Positions 21,465 through 29,255 of a stretch of 43,769 nucleotides of DNA are shown here, piece after piece; the stretch's first letter is position 1; the number at the start of each line of letters is the position of its first letter. The DNA is from VRUE01 sp040901495 (GTDB lineage Bacteria; Actinomycetota; Thermoleophilia; Solirubrobacterales; 70-9): positions 1 to 43,769 of the forward strand of contig JBBDYO010000019.1 in assembly GCA_040901495.1 (NCBI GenBank), given 5' to 3'. The notes beneath the pieces were generated by a model. The model saw only the letters and a list, made by a program, of their open reading frames with translations, had not been told where the DNA came from and made no database searches. The position numbers and the translations under genes are program-made.

Positions 21465-22701
21465 CCAGGTTCTCGGCGGCGATCCCGCGGGTCACCCCGC
21501 GGAAGTCGACGACGAGCGGCGCGGCGGAGACGACCTTCTCGTAGTCGACCTCGGCGTGGGCGGTGACGATCGCCGCGAGGTCGACATCGGGCAGCGCCTC
21601 CGCGAGGTCCACGGAAGACAGCCCAAACTCGGGAAGCTCGGGGACGAAGGGGTCGTGGTAGGAGACCTCGACGCCGAGCTCGCGCAGGAGGCCGATGATC
21701 CTCAGCGCGGGTGACTCGCGAATGTCCCCCATGCCGGCCTTGTAGCTGGCCCCGAGGACCAGGACCTTCGAGCCGCTGGAGGCCTTGCCCGCTTCGTTGA
21801 GCGAGCGGGCGATGCGATCGACGCAGTAGGCGGGCTGGGCCCGGTTGACTTTGCCGGCCAGCTCGATGAACTCGGGGTAGAAGTCGTGCTCCTTGGCCTT
21901 GAACGCGAGGTAGAAGGGGTCGACGGGGAGGCAGTGCCCTCCCATGCCCGGCCCGGGGTCGAAGCGCATGAAGCCGAACGGCTTCGTCGACGCCGCCTCG
22001 ATCACCTCCCAGACATCGATCCCCAGCCGGTCGCAGAGCTGCGCCATCTCGTTGACCAGAGCGATGTTGACCGAGCGGAAGATGTTCTCGAGCAGCTTCG
22101 CGAGCTCGGCCGCCTCCGGCGTGGAGAGGACGATCACCTCGTCGCAGATCAGCGTGTACAGCTCGCGGGCGCGCTCGGCGCTGGCCTCGTTGACCCCGCC
22201 GACCAGCTTCGGGGTGGTGCGAATCGTGTAGTCGGTCCGCCCGGGGTCGATCCGCTCCGGTGAGAAGGCAAGGTGGAAGTCCCCGCCCGCCGACATTCCA
22301 GACTCCTCGAGGATCGGCTGCAGGCGCTCGCGCGTCGTGCCGGGGTAGGTGGTCGACTCCAGGACCACGAGCTGGCCGGGCCGCAGGACCTTGGACAGGC
22401 TCCGTGTCGCCTCGAGCAGATAGGTGAGGTCGGGCTCGCGCGAGCTGGTGAGGGGGGTGGGGACGCAGATCACGATCGACTCGCAAGACTCGAGATCGGC
22501 GGGGCTCGAGGTGGCGGAGAGCCGCTCGGTCAGTGGAGCCAAGACGGCGTCCGGGACGTCCTCGATGTAGCTGCGGCCCTCGTTCAGCGCCTCGACCTTG
22601 CGGGCGTCGGTGTCCAAGCCGACCACCTCACTCCCCGCTTCGGCGAAGGCCACGGCAAGCGGCAGGCCCACGTAGCCGAGGCCGATGATCCCGATCTTCA
22701 T
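21454..22701 (-). CDS. UDP-glucose/UDP-N-acetylhexosamine 6-dehydrogenase family enzyme
   Basis: 415 residues. NAD-binding GLGYVGLP at 7-14; STTYPGTT about 116-123; AELAKLLENIFRSVNIALVNE with the conserved Lys and Asn at about 198-218; the catalytic Cys257 in GMGGHCLPVDPFYL; C-terminal UDP-binding domain with GASYKAGMGDIRESPA. It oxidises the C6 alcohol of a UDP-sugar to a carboxylate with two NAD+. The sequence is closer to the WbpA/WecC (UDP-GlcNAc or ManNAc) branch than to short Ugd, by impression. It would feed uronic acids to the surface polysaccharide locus 6 kb away. A TACACT box 6 nt before the ATG suggests a leaderless mRNA. Confidence 0.9.
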   Translation of the reverse strand: MKIGIIGLGYVGLPLAVAFAEAGSEVVGLDTDARKVEALNEGRSYIEDVPDAVLAPLTERLSATSSPADLESCESIVICVPTPLTSSREPDLTYLLEATRSLSKVLRPGQLVVLESTTYPGTTRERLQPILEESGMSAGGDFHLAFSPERIDPGRTDYTIRTTPKLVGGVNEASAERARELYTLICDEVIVLSTPEAAELAKLLENIFRSVNIALVNEMAQLCDRLGIDVWEVIEAASTKPFGFMRFDPGPGMGGHCLPVDPFYLAFKAKEHDFYPEFIELAGKVNRAQPAYCVDRIARSLNEAGKASSGSKVLVLGASYKAGMGDIRESPALRIIGLLRELGVEVSYHDPFVPELPEFGLSSVDLAEALPDVDLAAIVTAHAEVDYEKVVSAAPLVVDFRGVTRGIAAENLVRL

Positions 22702-22707
22702 CGTCGG

Positions 22708-22713
22708 AGTGTA
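22708..22713 (-). promoter_or_regulatory. TANNNT -10 box, leaderless type (dehydrogenase gene)
   Basis: TACACT on the minus strand ends 6 nt before the ATG at 22701. Confidence 0.5.
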
Positions 22714-22785
22714 GGCGTCGCTCGGCGGCGGAACGGGGTGTGGAGCGGACCTGGGAGATCGGCTGCGCGGAGCGCTGGACGGGCG

Positions 22786-22815
22786 TTGGACAGCCCTTGA
22801 GCCCTGCCCTACGCT
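22786..22815 (+). promoter_or_regulatory. Promoter of the TetR gene, leaderless type
   Basis: TTGGAC, 18-nt spacer, TACGCT (22810-22815), then 7 nt to the ATG at 22823. Confidence 0.5.
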
Positions 22816-22822
22816 GAAGAGG

Positions 22823-23494
22823 ATGGAGTCACCATCGGCATCGAATCCACAACGTCTTCCTGATCGACGTCGTGGCCTGCCGAAAGTGACAGCGGAGTGG
22901 TCGGAGCGGGAAAGGCTGCTTGACGCGATGATCAGGGTCGCCGCGGCGAAAGGCTACGAGGCGACCACCGTGACCGACGTGGTCGAGGCCGCCGACGTCT
23001 CACTGGAGTCCTTCGAGGAGATGTTCGACGGCAAGGGCTCCTGCTTCCTGGAAGCCTACGACCGGGTGGTCGACATCCTGGTGGGGCGCGTCTGGGACGC
23101 CTTCGAGGACGCGAAAAGCAAGCCATGGCCGGAGCGGATCACGGCGGGGCTTCGGGCGATGGTTGAGCTGCTCTCCGCCGAGTCGGACATCGTGCGGATG
23201 GGAATGGTCGAGGTGAGCGCCGCCGGCGAGGCGGCGCGCGAGCGCTACCGCGCAGCCTTGGCCCGCTTCACGCCCCTGCTCGAGGAGGGGCGAAAGCACT
23301 CCCCCCAGGGAGAGAGCCTGCCCGCCGACACCGCGCGCTTCGCGATCGGAGGCGCCGCCGCGATGATCTTCGACGAGGTCCGGGCGGGGCGCGGGCCTGA
23401 GCTCGAGCGCATACTGCCCGGCCTCGTCTTCGCGGTCCTGATGCCCTACCTCGGCCCGGAAGGCGCCGAAGCGGAGATGCGCCGGGGCAGCTAG
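22823..23494 (+). CDS. TetR/AcrR family transcriptional regulator
   Basis: 223 residues. The DNA-binding domain is at about residues 30-78 (RERLLDAMIRVAAAKGYEATTVTDVVEAADVS, then LESFEEMFDGKGSCFLEAYD), with the usual TetR spacing although the first 25 residues are an extra Ser/Pro/Arg-rich arm. The ligand-binding half is helical and Ala-rich, without recognisable specificity. It faces the crotonase gene tail to tail with a 4-bp overlap, so it may control that gene or fatty-acid metabolism; this is only positional. Confidence 0.87.
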   Translation: MESPSASNPQRLPDRRRGLPKVTAEWSERERLLDAMIRVAAAKGYEATTVTDVVEAADVSLESFEEMFDGKGSCFLEAYDRVVDILVGRVWDAFEDAKSKPWPERITAGLRAMVELLSAESDIVRMGMVEVSAAGEAARERYRAALARFTPLLEEGRKHSPQGESLPADTARFAIGGAAAMIFDEVRAGRGPELERILPGLVFAVLMPYLGPEGAEAEMRRGS

Positions 23495-24243
23495 ACGCCC
23501 TCGCCGTGGCGGCCCTCGCCCGCGGCGAAGCGCGCGGCGCCGCGAACGGCGACCTCGAGCACCTCGTTCCCGAGCTGGGCCTCCAAAGCGAGGCCCTCGG
23601 CGAGTGGCTTCCCGAAGCCCTCGATCGCGCCGCGGCGGTCGGCGAGCATCGTCTCCTGCGGGAAGGAGGCGATCCGCTCGGCCAGCTCAAGCGCTCGCTC
23701 CAGGTGCTTGCCCGGATCGACGACCTCGTTGACCAGCCCAATCCGGTGGGCCTCCTCGGCCTCGACCGGGCGGCCGGTGAGGATCAGCTCGAGCGCCCTG
23801 CCCATGCCGACGACCCGAGGCAGTCGCTGGGTCCCGCCGTCGAGCAGCGGCACGCCCCAGCGGCGCTCGAAGAGGCCGAAGGTCGACTTGGGGGTGGCGA
23901 TCCGCATGTCGCACCAGAGGGCAAGCTCCACTCCGCCCGCCAAGCACCAGCCGTCTACCGCGGCGATCGCCGGCTTCGACGGGGTGAGGCGAGTCGGGCC
24001 CATCGGCCCGTCCGGGCTAAAGACATCGAGGTTCATCGCTTTGAGGTCGGCGCCGGCGCAGAAAGCCTCCCCGCCCGCACCGGTGAGAACCAGAACGCGG
24101 GCATCTTCGTCTGCCTCAAAGTCGCGCAGGCCCTGGCGGAACAGCTCGGCGGTGGCAGCGTCGACCGCGTTGCGGCGCTCGGGCCGGTCGATCGTCAGCA
24201 CCGAGGCGGCGCCGACGCGTTCGTAGCGAAGCTCCTCGCTCAT
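23491..24243 (-). CDS. Enoyl-CoA hydratase/isomerase (crotonase) family protein
   Basis: 250 residues from the ATG at 24243. Crotonase fold: LTIDRPERRNAVDAAT, GAGGEAFCAGADLKAMN (first oxyanion-hole peptide), GWCLAGGVELALWCDMRIA (second oxyanion-hole glycine pair), LLDGGTQRLPRVVGMGRALELILTGRPV. The two catalytic Glu of classical hydratases are not clearly conserved: the residue just before GGTQRL is Asp, and the PE of the usual PEV segment is replaced by RRW. So the activity may be another crotonase reaction. Acts on acyl-CoA in the cytoplasm. Overlaps the end of the convergent TetR gene by 4 bp. Confidence 0.88.
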   Translation of the reverse strand: MSEELRYERVGAASVLTIDRPERRNAVDAATAELFRQGLRDFEADEDARVLVLTGAGGEAFCAGADLKAMNLDVFSPDGPMGPTRLTPSKPAIAAVDGWCLAGGVELALWCDMRIATPKSTFGLFERRWGVPLLDGGTQRLPRVVGMGRALELILTGRPVEAEEAHRIGLVNEVVDPGKHLERALELAERIASFPQETMLADRRGAIEGFGKPLAEGLALEAQLGNEVLEVAVRGAARFAAGEGRHGEGV

Positions 24244-24683
24244 CGCAGATCGGGCGCATCCTCGCACAGCCAAGCCGAGAGGCCCGGCGGGGGGAGTGGA
24301 CTGGCTATCCGGCAGCGGGACTCACGGGGGTCCGCTGGCGGCGCCCGCTCCCAAACAGCGCCCCGCACGCACGGCCGGAGGAGGGTCGGCACTCCAAGGC
24401 CGACCGCAACGCTAGGCACGCCGTCGGACGAGACGAAGGGACGAAGTGCAGGAACGAAAACACGACCGGGGATAGCGCTTGTAGCCGACCTCGCGCGTAG
24501 CCTTCGCGCGTAGAAGCTATTCACGCTACCTTCGAAACGGTGTCCCGCTTGGCTTCCGCAGGGCCTGTCTCTCCCAGTCGCAGTGCGAACATAACTCCCT
24601 CCGAATGCCGGTGTCTAGGGGGCGGCGAGCATCGTTCCCGCAAACTCCGAAGAAAAGGGCCTCGCGGCACCTGGAAATTGCCT
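24244..24683. other. Gene-poor stretch beside a transporter remnant
   Basis: About 440 bp with only short frames lacking family resemblance or ribosome sites on either strand. A short direct repeat (TCGCGCGTAG, twice, at about 24492-24511) is the only structure noticed. Together with the truncated sugar porter that follows, this reads as a deletion scar. Confidence 0.5.
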
Positions 24684-24889
24684 GTGGACAACTGGACCTT
24701 CAACTTCATCGTCTCGCTCACCTTCATGCTGCTGATCGAAGCGCTCGGGAGAGAAGGCGCCTTCTGGTTCTACGGCGCGATCGGCATCGTCACCTCGTCT
24801 TCTGCTGGAAGCTGGCCCCGGAGACCAAGGGCAAGCGCCTCGAGGACATCCAGGCCCACTTCCAGGCATGGGTGGACCGGCGGCGCTAA
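24684..24889 (+). pseudogene. C-terminal remnant of an MFS sugar porter
   Basis: VDNWTFNFIVSLTFMLLIEA, then FWFYGAIGIVT, is the last pair of membrane helices of a sugar/H+ symporter (SP family). One frame over comes VFCWKLAPETKGKRLEDIQAHF, containing the diagnostic PETKGK motif that closes these proteins, and then a stop at 24887-24889. One base is missing near 24797 between the two parts. Only about 68 of the usual 450-500 residues remain, with no upstream homologous sequence. Confidence 0.8.
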
Positions 24890-25087
24890 CCCGTCGGAAG
24901 CGGGTGTGGGTGGGATTGACCACCCATATCGTGGGTCAACTCCGCACACGTCCGAGCGAGTGGGCCAGCGCCGCGCTAGGTGACCCCGCGACCGCCCAAT
25001 GGCGGCCGATCCAGCGCGGCCAGGGCCGGGCCGGTAGGGGACCGATCAGTGGATGGGAGAGACAGGGCCCTCGTGTCCGCGGGCGGC

Positions 25088-25093
25088 TACCCT
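25088..25093 (+). promoter_or_regulatory. TANNNT -10 box, leaderless type (metF)
   Basis: TACCCT ends 6 nt before the ATG at 25100. It supports this start over the in-frame extension to 24980. Confidence 0.5.
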
Positions 25094-25099
25094 GCGCGG

Positions 25100-26014
25100 A
25101 TGCGCATCGACGAGATCCTCGCCGCAAAGCAACCCGTCTTCTCGGTCGAGCTCTTCCCGCCCAAGACCGAGGAGGCGACCGAGCAGCTGTTCGCGACCGC
25201 CCGTTCGCTGCGCGAGCTGGAGCCCGACTTCGTCTCGGTGACCTACGGCGCCGGGGGGTCGACCCGCGACGGGACGGTCGAGATCACCCGGGCGCTGAAG
25301 GAGGAGATCGGCTTCGAGACGATGGCGCACCTGAGCTGCGTCGGCGAGACGAGGGATGGGCTGGCCGACACCCTCGACCGGATCGAGGCGGCGGGAATCG
25401 AAAACGTCTTCGCGTTGCGCGGCGACCCGCCGCGGGGCGAGAAGGACTTCGTCCAGCCCGAGGGGGGGCTGGGGAGCGCCGCTGAGCTGGCCGCCTTCAT
25501 CGGCTCCCGCTGGGACTTCGCGATCGGCGGTGCCTGCTTCCCGGAGGTGCATCCCGAGGCTCCCGACCTAGACACCGACCTCAACTACCTGAAGACGAAG
25601 GTCGAATCCGGCGCCTCGTTCCTGATCACCCAGCTCTTCTTCGACAACCAGGTCTACTTCGACTTCGTCGCGGCGGCGCGCGAGCGGGGGATCGACGTGC
25701 CGATCCTCGCCGGCGTAATTCCGGTTGCCAGCTTTGCGCAGACGAAGCGGATCTGCGAGCTCTGCGACGCCTCGATCCCGCTGCGACTGGAAGAGGCCTT
25801 CCGGGCCGTGGACGGCGATGAGCAGGCCGAGTTTGAGCTCGGGGTCGCCTACGCCGCCCAGCAGTGCGCCGAGCTGCTCGTCGCGGGAGCGCCCGGCATC
25901 CACTTCTACGCGCTGAACCGCGCCCCCGCGACACGGGCAGTGCTCGGCGCCCTCCAGGCCTCCCGCCCATGGGAGCGAACCCGTGGCGCGCAAGCACCCC
26001 TGGGCACAGCCTAA
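25100..26014 (+). CDS. metF: 5,10-methylenetetrahydrofolate reductase
   Basis: 304 residues from the ATG at 25100. MetF reduces methylene-THF to methyl-THF with FAD, supplying the methyl group for methionine synthesis. Visible landmarks: FSVELFPPKTEEA with the catalytic Glu (E17), DFVSVTYGAGGST (FAD/folate site), FALRGDPPRGEKDF, IGGACFPEVHPEA, and FLITQLFFDNQVYFDFV with the folate-binding Gln/Phe. It has the single-domain length of bacterial MetF. No SAM riboswitch or MetJ/MetR-type site was recognised upstream; a leaderless-type -10 box ends 6 nt before the ATG. Confidence 0.96.
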   Translation: MRIDEILAAKQPVFSVELFPPKTEEATEQLFATARSLRELEPDFVSVTYGAGGSTRDGTVEITRALKEEIGFETMAHLSCVGETRDGLADTLDRIEAAGIENVFALRGDPPRGEKDFVQPEGGLGSAAELAAFIGSRWDFAIGGACFPEVHPEAPDLDTDLNYLKTKVESGASFLITQLFFDNQVYFDFVAAARERGIDVPILAGVIPVASFAQTKRICELCDASIPLRLEEAFRAVDGDEQAEFELGVAYAAQQCAELLVAGAPGIHFYALNRAPATRAVLGALQASRPWERTRGAQAPLGTA

Positions 26015-26028
26015 GAACCCCGTCTAAC

Positions 26029-26034
26029 TAGACT
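26029..26034 (+). promoter_or_regulatory. TANNNT box upstream of the alpha/beta hydrolase gene
   Basis: TAGACT with 9 nt to the ATG at 26044. The spacing is a little longer than the other leaderless-type boxes in the window. Confidence 0.35.
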
Positions 26035-26043
26035 GGGTGGCCG

Positions 26044-26910
26044 ATGGGCGAGCTGAGCTACCAGGGACACAAGATCAGATACGACGAGTACGGGGAGGGG
26101 GACCGAGCCCTCGTCCTCGTCCACGGCCTGCTGATGAACCGGCGCATGTACGAGCCGCTGGCGCCGTGGCTGGCCAAGCGCGGCAACCGGGTGATCTGCG
26201 TCGACCTGCTCGGCCACGGAGATTCCGACCAGCCGGACGATCTGCGCCTCTACTCGATGCCGCTGTTCGCCCGGCAGATCGCCGCGCTGCTTGACCACCT
26301 CGAGATCGAGAGCACCGTCGTCGGGGGCACGTCGCTCGGGGCAAACGTCGGCCTCGAGCTGGCCGTCCACGCCCCCGAGCGGGTCGAGGGCCTGTTCATC
26401 GAGATGCCGGTCCTCGACAACGCGCTGGCGGCGGTCGCCGCGATCTTCTCCCCGATCCTGCTCGGCCTGCGCGTCGGGCGTCCCGCCTTCGAGCTCACCT
26501 CACGCCTCACCTCAGCTCTCCCCCGCACCCACCACTTGGTCGACATTGGGCTCGACTGGGTGAGGCGGCGACCTCGCCCCTCGGTTGCCGTGCTCGAGGG
26601 CCTGCTGCTGGGAGAGACCGCACCGCATCGCGAGGAGCGACAGGGCATTGCCAAGCCGACGCTGATCGTCGGGCACCAGCGCGACCCGCTGCATCCGTTC
26701 AGCGACTCCGGCATGCTGGCCGAAGAGCTGCCCCAGGCGCGGCTGGTCGAAGCGACCTCGATCCTCGAGTGGAGGATCACGCCAAAGCGGCTGACCGGCG
26801 AGCTGGCGCTGTTCCTCGATGAAGTCTGGGCCCAATCAGGGCACAATCCCCACCCAAGTAAGAGGGCGAACGGCAATGGGCGGCGTCCAAGCGCCGCCGT
26901 AGGAGGATAA
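26044..26910 (+). CDS. Alpha/beta-fold hydrolase
   Basis: 288 residues. Alpha/beta hydrolase core: LVLVHGLLMNRRMYEPLAPWL (oxyanion HG), VDLLGHGDSDQP, nucleophile S97 in GGTSLGANVG, and an acid candidate in VGHQRDPLHPFSDSG. The catalytic His expected near the C-terminus is not obvious: the corresponding segment reads SILEWRITPKRLT, so the enzyme may be atypical or use His from HQRDPLH. The substrate is unknown (esterase or lipase-like). It ends 6 bp before the next gene and the two form an operon. Confidence 0.85.
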   Translation: MGELSYQGHKIRYDEYGEGDRALVLVHGLLMNRRMYEPLAPWLAKRGNRVICVDLLGHGDSDQPDDLRLYSMPLFARQIAALLDHLEIESTVVGGTSLGANVGLELAVHAPERVEGLFIEMPVLDNALAAVAAIFSPILLGLRVGRPAFELTSRLTSALPRTHHLVDIGLDWVRRRPRPSVAVLEGLLLGETAPHREERQGIAKPTLIVGHQRDPLHPFSDSGMLAEELPQARLVEATSILEWRITPKRLTGELALFLDEVWAQSGHNPHPSKRANGNGRRPSAAVGG

Positions 26911-26916
26911 GACGGC

Positions 26917-27696
26917 GTGGCCAACAAACGGGAAGAAGAGAGAGAACGTCTCCGCCAAGCGCGGGAAGAACGCGAGTCGTCGCAGGAGCAGGGCCAGCGA
27001 CGGGTCGTGGCGGTCTACGCCGTCGCCGGTGTCATTGGGGCGCTGGTTCTCGGCGGACTCTTCGTGGGGGTGATCCTGCCTGCACTCACCGGCGCTGAGG
27101 ACAACAGTGGGGGGGCGCACATCGCTCAGTCGACGGGCTCCACCAACGGGATCGAGCCTGACGAACGAGAGGGAACCGACCCACCGCCGGTCAAGGAGAA
27201 GAACCTCACGAAGGCCGCAAAAAAAGCCGGCTGCACCCTGCGGCTCGAACTCAGGGACGAGGGGAATACCCACATCCCTCCGACCGCTCCGACTCCCGAC
27301 TACGGGACCAACCCGCCGACCTCGGGCAACCACGTCGACGTGCCGTACCAGCAGGCGGACGGCGCCTACAGCGAGATGCCCGGCGAAATCTTCATCGTCC
27401 ACAGCCTCGAGCACGGCCGGATGGAGATCCAGTACAGCTCCGACCTGTCCGAGTCGGACCAGCTTGAGCTGAAGGGGCTCTACGACACGATGCCCGGAGG
27501 GACGCTGCTCTTCCCCAATGACAACATGGACTACGCGGTGGCGGCGGCGACCTGGACCAACCTGCTCGGCTGCCGGGAGTACAAAGGCGCCGCGACCCTT
27601 GACGCGATCCGCGCCTTCGGGATGCAGACCTGGGGCCGGTTCGGCGGCGAGCAGGTGGGGGCAGAGGGCGCGACGCCGGTCGAGCCCTCGAGCTAG
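26917..27696 (+). CDS. DUF3105 membrane-anchored protein
   Basis: 259 residues from a GTG with AGGAGG about 10 nt upstream. The N-terminus is a highly charged cytoplasmic coil (NKREEERERLRQAREERESSQEQG) followed by one membrane helix (VVAVYAVAGVIGALVLGGLFVGVI-type, about 30-55). The outside part is a DUF3105 domain: GNTHIPPTAPTPDYGTNPPT, SGNHVDVPYQQADGAY, IFIVHSLEHGRMEIQY and the final WTNLLGCREY. His residues of the SGNH and HSLEHGR motifs look like a metal or catalytic site. Function of DUF3105 is not known. Operon with the alpha/beta hydrolase. Confidence 0.88.
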   Translation: MANKREEERERLRQAREERESSQEQGQRRVVAVYAVAGVIGALVLGGLFVGVILPALTGAEDNSGGAHIAQSTGSTNGIEPDEREGTDPPPVKEKNLTKAAKKAGCTLRLELRDEGNTHIPPTAPTPDYGTNPPTSGNHVDVPYQQADGAYSEMPGEIFIVHSLEHGRMEIQYSSDLSESDQLELKGLYDTMPGGTLLFPNDNMDYAVAAATWTNLLGCREYKGAATLDAIRAFGMQTWGRFGGEQVGAEGATPVEPSS

Positions 27697-27765
27697 AGAC
27701 TGTCTTTCGGCCCTTACGGCGGCGGCCGGCAAGGTCGTCGCCACGCCAGGCCGACCGACCGTCAG

Positions 27766-28728
27766 CTAGGCCGGCGCCCGGTAGGCGGGGAAGAAGCCGT
27801 CCGGCGCGCCGTCTGGCGAGAGGCGCGCGTAGGCCTCCGCGTCGCAGACGATCTCCGACGTGCTCCACTGCTCCTCGCGGTTGGCGAAGCCGCGCTTGAA
27901 CTCCTCAAGCCGGTCCCCGCGTGTGATGCCGCCGCCGAGGTTGAGCGGCAGGCCCTGCTCTGAGGCGAACTCGATCAAGCCCGCAACCACGTTCTTCATC
28001 GGCGAGTCGCGCAGGTATGCGTCGGCGCTGCCGCTCAGGTAGTAGTGGAGGAAGCCGTCGCTGCTGACCGCGATCGAAGCCGCGGCGACCTCGCCGCCAG
28101 GAGCATGGGCGAGGGCGAGCCAGGCGCGGTCCGATTCGAGCAGCCGGTCGAAGTAAGCGGCATCGAAAAAGTAGCGCTCGGCGGCGCCGGTGCGGCGCAT
28201 CGTCTCCTCGTAGGCGGTGAGGAAACCGGCGCGATCGTCCGCGGTGGCCTCACCGCCGGGCAGGAGCCGCAGCTCGTAGCCCGCGCGGCGGTTCTTGTTG
28301 ACCTGGTTGCGATCGCTCCCCCGGCTCTTCAGCGGCAGCGCCGGGTCGGCGATCTGAACGACGTTGCGGCTGCTGGCGCCAGCGAGCGGTGGGGAGCCGA
28401 GCGTGTGGCGGATGAAGACGCTGACGAGCCCCGCGGGTCCGAAGTCAACGGAGGTGGGGTCAAGCGCCGTTTGGTGATTTGAACCCCCTATAGGGGGCAC
28501 AACTCCCCGAACGACGATCCCTGGGTAGCCATAAGGAGAGATCGCGTCGCGGAGGTCCGTCCCCGGGATCTCGCGGACGAGCAGCGGGGCCAGCAGCTCG
28601 ACTCCACCCCCCTCGATGCGGAGGGTGTGGGTGACACCCTCGGCGGCGAGGAAGGGGCGCGAGCGGAAGAACTCCTCGCTCGTCGCCGCCGCGCCGGCGT
28701 CCTCGATCAGCTCCGCGACTGCGCTCAC
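27766..28728 (-). CDS. FemAB-like / GNAT-fold transferase of the polysaccharide locus
   Basis: 320 residues. The second half has the FemAB/BioF2-like acyltransferase pattern: SDRNQVNKNRRAGYELRLLPGG, AYEETMRRTGAAERYFFDAAYFDRLL-like helix, GGEVAAASIAVSSDGFLHYYLSG and LNLGGGITRGDRLEEFKRGF. Such enzymes transfer amino-acyl or acyl groups to cell-wall or polysaccharide precursors. Residues about 76-90 (PPIGGSNHQTALDP) are an odd insertion encoded by a palindrome cluster at 28456-28508, which breaks an otherwise smooth GVV...PTSVDFGPAGL segment. The ATG overlaps the stop of the GNAT gene (ATGA). Confidence 0.8.
   Translation of the reverse strand: MSAVAELIEDAGAAATSEEFFRSRPFLAAEGVTHTLRIEGGGVELLAPLLVREIPGTDLRDAISPYGYPGIVVRGVVPPIGGSNHQTALDPTSVDFGPAGLVSVFIRHTLGSPPLAGASSRNVVQIADPALPLKSRGSDRNQVNKNRRAGYELRLLPGGEATADDRAGFLTAYEETMRRTGAAERYFFDAAYFDRLLESDRAWLALAHAPGGEVAAASIAVSSDGFLHYYLSGSADAYLRDSPMKNVVAGLIEFASEQGLPLNLGGGITRGDRLEEFKRGFANREEQWSTSEIVCDAEAYARLSPDGAPDGFFPAYRAPA
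28456..28508. repeat. In-frame palindromic cluster in the FemAB-like gene
   Basis: GGGGTCAA (28456-28463) pairs with TTGAACCCC (28479-28487) with one bulge. The CCCCCTATAGGGGG that follows (28484-28497) is a perfect 14-bp palindrome, and GGGGG then pairs with CCCC at 28505-28508. The tract is less GC-rich than the gene around it and is translated in frame. Confidence 0.7.
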
Positions 28729-29255
28729 GCCAGAAGGTCCACGGCGGCGGCGCGGAACTCGTCGGGCAGCACGCCCCAGATCTCACAGTCGTCGACGCCA
28801 TCGGGCCGGTTCAGGTGGGCGCGCATCGTCCCCTCGTACTTCCAGCCGAGCCCGGCCACGGTCTTCTTCGCCACCTCGTTGCGGGCCGGGATGCGCCCGT
28901 AGACACGGTGGGCGCCGAACTCGTCGAAGGCCTTGGCGAGCGTCAGCGCCTCGGCGCGGCGACCGACCCCCCTGCCCCGCACATCGTCCCCGATCAACGC
29001 CCCCAGCTCGGGAGCCGTCTGCCGGAAGAGCCCGTAGAGCGCGGTGAAGCCGACCGGTTCGTCGAACCCCTGGACCATGACCGCGTACTTGCGATCCTCG
29101 CCGGAGTCATCCGCGGCACGGCGCACCCAGCTTTCGGCGTCCTCGAGCGAGAAGCTCTCACGCTGCTCCATCAGCGTCTGCGTCGCCTCGGGGTTGTTGA
29201 ACCAGCGATACACAGCGGTGGCGTCACCCAGGTGAAAGGGGCGGAGGCTGACCAT
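28725..29255 (-). CDS. GNAT family N-acetyltransferase (RimJ/RimL type)
   Basis: 176 residues. MVSLRPFHLGDATAVYRWFNNPEATQ is the typical RimJ/L opening. GALIGDDVRGRGVGRRAEALTL carries the acetyl-CoA loop RGRGVG, and HRVYGRIPARNEVAKKTVAGLGWKYEGTMR is the C-terminal asparagine motif. It probably acetylates a small amine or an amino sugar; in the context of polysaccharide genes an amino-sugar N-acetyltransferase (as for UDP-amino sugars) is plausible but unproven. The start overlaps the MBL gene stop by one base (TGATG), and the stop overlaps the FemAB-like start. Confidence 0.87.
   Translation of the reverse strand: MVSLRPFHLGDATAVYRWFNNPEATQTLMEQRESFSLEDAESWVRRAADDSGEDRKYAVMVQGFDEPVGFTALYGLFRQTAPELGALIGDDVRGRGVGRRAEALTLAKAFDEFGAHRVYGRIPARNEVAKKTVAGLGWKYEGTMRAHLNRPDGVDDCEIWGVLPDEFRAAAVDLLA

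Noticed and set aside
24912..24942. Imperfect hairpin (TTGACCAC...GTGGGTCAA) sharing GTTGACCCACGAT with 15986-15998
   Set aside because: A 13-base match twice in the window is too little to call a repeat, and no T tract supports a terminator.
24890..25099. Possible SAM or other riboswitch before metF
   Set aside because: No conserved riboswitch core was found, and the leaderless-type box argues against a structured leader.
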